From Halomonas sp. S3-1-1 (GTDB taxonomy: Bacteria > Pseudomonadota > Gammaproteobacteria > Pseudomonadales > Halomonadaceae): a stretch of 64,000 bases of DNA. The position numbers and the translations under genes were made by a program. The notes beneath the pieces are model-generated. The model searched no databases and was not told the origin of the DNA. It saw nothing but the letters and a program-made list of their open reading frames with translations. The DNA lies in the NCBI RefSeq assembly GCF_023757625.1, contig NZ_JALGBZ010000001.1:310001-374000 (forward strand). The letters are read 5' to 3'. Positions 60,988-64,000 of the stretch are shown piece by piece. The number at the start of each line of letters is the position of its first letter. The first letter of the stretch is position 1.

Positions 60988-62126
60988 CGGTCATCCTGCT
61001 ATCGCTTTGCCAGGCGCTGCTGGTCAGCGGCAACATTTTGTTGATCGCGGTCTCGCCGCTGGTCGGCGCCGCGCTCGCCCCCAGTGCCTCGCTTGCCACG
61101 ATGCCGGTGGCGAGCCAGTGGCTGGGGCTGATGTGCGCCACCGTGCCCGCCTCCTTGATCATGGGCAGGCTTGGGCGCAAGCGCGGCTTCGTGCTGGGGA
61201 ATCTGATCGGGCTTCTGGGTACCGGTGTGGCCATGGCGGCGCTTACACTGGGCCGCTTCCCGCTTTTTCTGCTCGCGACCTTTCTGATCGGCGTGGGCAT
61301 CGGCTTTGGCCAGCTCTACCGCTTTGCCGCGCTGGAGGCCGCCGAGGCGCGCCACCGCGAGCTCGCCCTGGGACTGGTCATGGGCGGCGGGTTACTCGCC
61401 GCCTTCGCCGGCCCCTGGCTTGCCCGGTTCAGCCGCGAGCTCTTTGATATACCGTTTCTGGCAAGCTTTGTGGGGCTCGCCGCGCTCTACGTGCTCGCGC
61501 TTGGCCTGCTGCTCGTCACCCGGCTGCCGCCGGCATTCAGCGAGGCGCCGACGGGCGGGCAGCGCCCGCTTAGCATGATTCTGCGCCAGCCCGTCTTCGT
61601 AGTGGCGGTCGTCTCGGCGATGGTCGGCTACGCGGTGATGAACCTGGCGATGACGGCAACGCCCTTGGCCATGGCCCATGCCGGCCACGGCTTCGATCAC
61701 GTGGCGATGACCATTCAGTGGCACGTGGTGGCGATGTTCGCGCCGTCGTTTTTCACCGGCCCCTTGATCGCCCGGCTGGGCGCTCGCAGGGTGATCGTCA
61801 CAGGCTGCCTGCTACTGGCGGCGAGCACGTTGGCCGCCCAGTTCTCGCTGACCGTTGCCGGCTTCAACGTGGCGCTGGTGCTGCTCGGGCTTGGCTGGAA
61901 CTTTACGTTTTTGCCGGCCACCGGGCTCGTCGGCCAGGCCTACCGCCCCGCGGAAAAGGCGCGGGTACAGGCGGCCAACGAGTTTCTGGTGTTCGGCACC
62001 GTGGCGCTGTCGGCGCTTTTAGCCGGGCCGTTGGTGAGCACGCTTGGTTGGGCGGCGCTCAACGCGTGGCTGCTGCCGGTGTCGCTTTTGCCTATCGCCT
62101 TGCTGGCGTGGCAAAAATATCGGTAG
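60978..62126 (+). CDS. Major facilitator superfamily transporter
   Basis: A 382-residue protein with twelve predicted membrane segments. The MFS cytoplasmic loop motif is MGRLGRKRGFVLGNLIGL, and the second half has GPLIARLGARRVIVTGCLLL. AAGGAG lies 6 nt before the ATG, which overlaps the end of the GlxA-type gene, so the two form an operon. Its substrate is unknown. The overall layout resembles small-drug or metabolite exporters controlled by a neighbouring regulator. Confidence 0.88.
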   Translation: MPLTVILLSLCQALLVSGNILLIAVSPLVGAALAPSASLATMPVASQWLGLMCATVPASLIMGRLGRKRGFVLGNLIGLLGTGVAMAALTLGRFPLFLLATFLIGVGIGFGQLYRFAALEAAEARHRELALGLVMGGGLLAAFAGPWLARFSRELFDIPFLASFVGLAALYVLALGLLLVTRLPPAFSEAPTGGQRPLSMILRQPVFVVAVVSAMVGYAVMNLAMTATPLAMAHAGHGFDHVAMTIQWHVVAMFAPSFFTGPLIARLGARRVIVTGCLLLAASTLAAQFSLTVAGFNVALVLLGLGWNFTFLPATGLVGQAYRPAEKARVQAANEFLVFGTVALSALLAGPLVSTLGWAALNAWLLPVSLLPIALLAWQKYR

Positions 62127-62158
62127 GATCACGCTTTTGGACAAGGTGCGCGCCACTC

Positions 62159-62332
62159 ATGGCTCAGACGATCGAAAGCCCCTGTATCGGGGTCTGCAAG
62201 CTCAAGAGCGGGCTCTGCACCGGCTGCGGGCGCAACATGGACGAGATCAGCCGTTGGCCCTCCATGAAGCGCCCGGAAAAGATGTCAACGCTCAAGCGCG
62301 CCGAGCAGCGGCGCAAAAAGCTCGCGCGCTAA
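62159..62332 (+). CDS. DUF1289 family small cysteine protein
   Basis: A 57-residue protein with the DUF1289 pattern: ESPCIGVCKLKSGLCTGCGRNMDEISRW, four cysteines arranged as C-x3-C-x6-C-x2-C that may bind a metal or iron-sulfur cluster, followed by a basic helix (KRAEQRRKKLAR). The family is common in proteobacteria and uncharacterised. The ATG at 62159 gives the normal length. It follows the MFS gene by 32 nt and converges with the ABC transporter ATPase gene. Confidence 0.85.
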   Translation: MAQTIESPCIGVCKLKSGLCTGCGRNMDEISRWPSMKRPEKMSTLKRAEQRRKKLAR

Positions 62333-62360
62333 TATCTTTTCTGGCGAGTCCCTTTCGCGA

Positions 62361-63404
62361 CTAATCCCTCTCCAGACACCAGCCCTCGGTCAGCGTGAGC
62401 GCCACTGATTGGCCGGGCGTCAGCGCGCGCGGGTGGTAGGCCATGAGCGCGGTGCCGTCTTGTAGTTGCAGGTGCAGCTCGAAGCGCTCGCCGCGAAACG
62501 TTTGATGCTCGAGGCGGGCGCTCAGATCCCGGGCGGTCGGGGCATCGGCTTTGATGCGAACGTGCTCCGGGCGCACCAGCACCGGCTGAGTGCGTGATGC
62601 GAGCGGGGCGGTTAGGCCCTGCATCAATGTGGCCTCAGTCAGGCGCTGGCCCGGGGCGCCGTTGGCGATGTAAAGCTCGCTGCCCTGGCCGATGAAGCCC
62701 GCGACCCACTGGCTTTTGGGCTCGCGGTAGAGCGTTTCGGGCGTGGCCCACTGAACGAGGCGGCCCTCGCGCATTACCGCGATGCGATCCGCCAGCGCCA
62801 TCGCCTCGCTCTGGTCGTGGGTCACGTAGACCATGGTGGCCTGGGTGCGGCGGTGAAACGCTTGAAAGCTCTGCTCCATGGCGGCGCGCAGGTGACGGTC
62901 CAGGTTCGCCAGCGGCTCGTCGAGCAGCACCACCGCCGGCTCCACCACCAGACAGCGCGCCAGCGCCACCCGCTGGCGCTGGCCGCCGGAAAGCGCTTGG
63001 GGCGTGCGGCTGGCATAGCCTTCGAGCTCTACCAGCGCCAGCGCCCGATGAACGCGTTCGCGGTAGGCCGCACCGCGCACCTTTTTGAGCTTCAAGGGGT
63101 AGCCGACGTTGTCCGCCACGCTCATGTGCGGCCACAGCGCGTAGGACTGAAACACCATCGCCATGTGGCGCTGCTCCGGCTCGACGTGGTGCGAGGCGCT
63201 TGCCAGCAGCGTGTCATTCAGGCGGATCTCGCCCCGGGAGACCGGCTCGAAGCCCGCCAGCATGCGCAGCATCGTGGTCTTGCCGCAGCCGCTGGGGCCT
63301 AACAGGGCGACGAACTCGCCGGGCTCAACGGTAAGCGAGAGATCGTCGACGGCGGCGTGCTCGCCAAAGAACTTGCTGACGCCTTCGATACTCAGCGCTG
63401 CCAT
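62361..63404 (-). CDS. ABC transporter ATP-binding protein (iron/2-aminoethylphosphonate/spermidine-type importer)
   Basis: A 347-residue ATPase. Walker A is LLGPSGCGKTTML, Q-loop MVFQSYALWPHMSV, signature LSGGQRQRVALARCL, Walker B VVLLDEPLANLD and H-loop VTHDQ. The C-terminal TOBE part (about residues 240-345) has PVLVRPEHVRI. This layout is shared by FbpC-, PotA- and PhnT-like importers, and the substrate cannot be told. It overlaps the permease gene by 13 nt. The rest of the operon lies beyond the window. Confidence 0.9.
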   Translation of the reverse strand: MAALSIEGVSKFFGEHAAVDDLSLTVEPGEFVALLGPSGCGKTTMLRMLAGFEPVSRGEIRLNDTLLASASHHVEPEQRHMAMVFQSYALWPHMSVADNVGYPLKLKKVRGAAYRERVHRALALVELEGYASRTPQALSGGQRQRVALARCLVVEPAVVLLDEPLANLDRHLRAAMEQSFQAFHRRTQATMVYVTHDQSEAMALADRIAVMREGRLVQWATPETLYREPKSQWVAGFIGQGSELYIANGAPGQRLTEATLMQGLTAPLASRTQPVLVRPEHVRIKADAPTARDLSARLEHQTFRGERFELHLQLQDGTALMAYHPRALTPGQSVALTLTEGWCLERD

Positions 63405-64000
63405 GGCACGACTCCCTTGGGCAAACGAGGCGCCAGCAGGCTCAGGGCCAGCATCAGCGCGGCGACCAGCATGACCACCAGTATTGATACCGCCGAGGCC
63501 AGCACGCTTTCGCCGCCTTCATCCAAATTGAAAATCAGCACGCCTAGGGTTTCGTTGCCGGCGCTCCACAAAAGCGCCGAGACCGTGAGCTCGTTCACCG
63601 CGAGTAAAAACACCAACAGTCCGCCGGCGAACAGCGCCGGCGCCACCAGCGGCAGCACGATCGTGGCCATTCGCCGCCAGGGCCCGGCGCCGGCGAGCTG
63701 GGCGGCCTCCTCCAGCGACGGGTCGAGTTGAGCGAGACTGGCCGCCACCGGTTTCAAACACACCACCAGAAAGCGCGCTAGGTAGGCGATGAAAATCAGC
63801 GTCAGCGTGCCGTATAGCGCCACATCGATGATCGGCAGCGGGCGCACGAACAGCAGAATGCAGGCGATGGCAAGCACCACCCCGGGCAGCGCGTAGGGCA
63901 GCTCCACCGCGCCGAGCGCCAGGCTCTGAAGCCTGGGCGGCAGCCGGTAAAGGCGGTAGGCCAGCGGCAGGCTCGCGGCCATCAGCAAAAGCGCGGCGCC
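63392..64000 (-). CDS. ABC transporter permease, truncated by window edge
   Basis: The C-terminal 200 or so residues of a binding-protein-dependent permease. The coding frame is open to the last base of the window. Hydrophobic segments and the EAA loop (LDPSLEEAAQLAGAGPWRRMATIVLPLVAPAL) are visible, and this half looks like the second permease domain of FbpB-type proteins. It is cotranscribed with the ATPase gene that it overlaps. The start and any binding-protein gene are outside the window. Confidence 0.88.
   Translation of the reverse strand, partial: GAALLLMAASLPLAYRLYRLPPRLQSLALGAVELPYALPGVVLAIACILLFVRPLPIIDVALYGTLTLIFIAYLARFLVVCLKPVAASLAQLDPSLEEAAQLAGAGPWRRMATIVLPLVAPALFAGGLLVFLLAVNELTVSALLWSAGNETLGVLIFNLDEGGESVLASAVSILVVMLVAALMLALSLLAPRLPKGVVPWQR

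Noticed and set aside
60273..62126. 617-residue fusion of regulator and MFS transporter
   Set aside because: Codons before 60978 are an out-of-frame reading of the GlxA-type gene; the transporter has its own AAGGAG and ATG.

Overview
The window is GC-rich gammaproteobacterial chromosome, most like a Halomonas-type (Halomonadaceae) halophile. That placement is inferred from gene content: a YjfI-YjfJ-YjfK-YjfL-YgiB-YgiC operon, bacterial phosphatidylcholine synthase, many TRAP, NCS1 and MocR-type genes, and c-di-GMP and chemosensory genes. I see no rRNA, tRNA, transposase, phage gene or CRISPR array. Coding density is high. The few AT-rich stretches (about 2.2-3.1, 13.2, 18.75-18.98, 24.95-25.5 and 46.9-47.3 kb) are mainly intergenic.

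Layout. 0-15 kb holds mixed housekeeping and accessory genes: two MocR regulators, a DUF1176-like secreted protein, a UDG-like protein, phosphatidylcholine synthase, a rhodanese, an orphan type-II lumazine synthase under an FMN riboswitch, a PmrAB/QseBC-like two-component pair divergent from a family-9 glycosyltransferase, a YbaK-type deacylase and a chemoreceptor. 15-28 kb is a pyrimidine salvage and catabolism region: codB-codA, preT-preA, dihydropyrimidinase, beta-ureidopropionase, an NCS1 permease and a LysR regulator. An orphan siderophore-binding protein and a methyltransferase interrupt it. The CodA carries Ser where E. coli CodA has Asp314, the change linked to 5-methylcytosine deamination. 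Both transporter genes have sigma-54-like promoters of nearly the same sequence.

28-37 kb has a PAS-GGDEF-EAL protein and two divergent molybdenum-cofactor operons (mobA-moeA-moaA-COG0523 GTPase, and DUF1244-moaB-moeA) with two dissimilar MoeA paralogs. 37-47 kb is a complete Wsp-like chemosensory operon: MCP, CheB, CheR-TPR, CheA-REC, a lone REC, an Hpt-REC-REC-GGDEF diguanylate cyclase, CheW and a CheW-like protein. Its likely output is c-di-GMP rather than the flagellar motor. 47.3 kb has what looks like an acyl-CoA-synthetase relative stripped of its ATP motifs. 48-52.4 kb is the yjf/ygi envelope operon built around a PspA/ESCRT-III-like protein and an ATP-grasp amidoligase.

53-60 kb is a malonate use module (GntR regulator, TRAP P-Q-M, malonyl-CoA decarboxylase, malonyl-CoA synthetase). 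The end carries a GlxA-type regulator with an MFS exporter, a DUF1289 protein, and an ABC transporter cut by the window edge.

A cross-cutting pattern is a set of five short degenerate tandem arrays of 13-15 bp period in separate intergenic spacers (2181-2236, 7244-7333, 13148-13188, 18813-18875, 22508-22570). Each has its own unit sequence.
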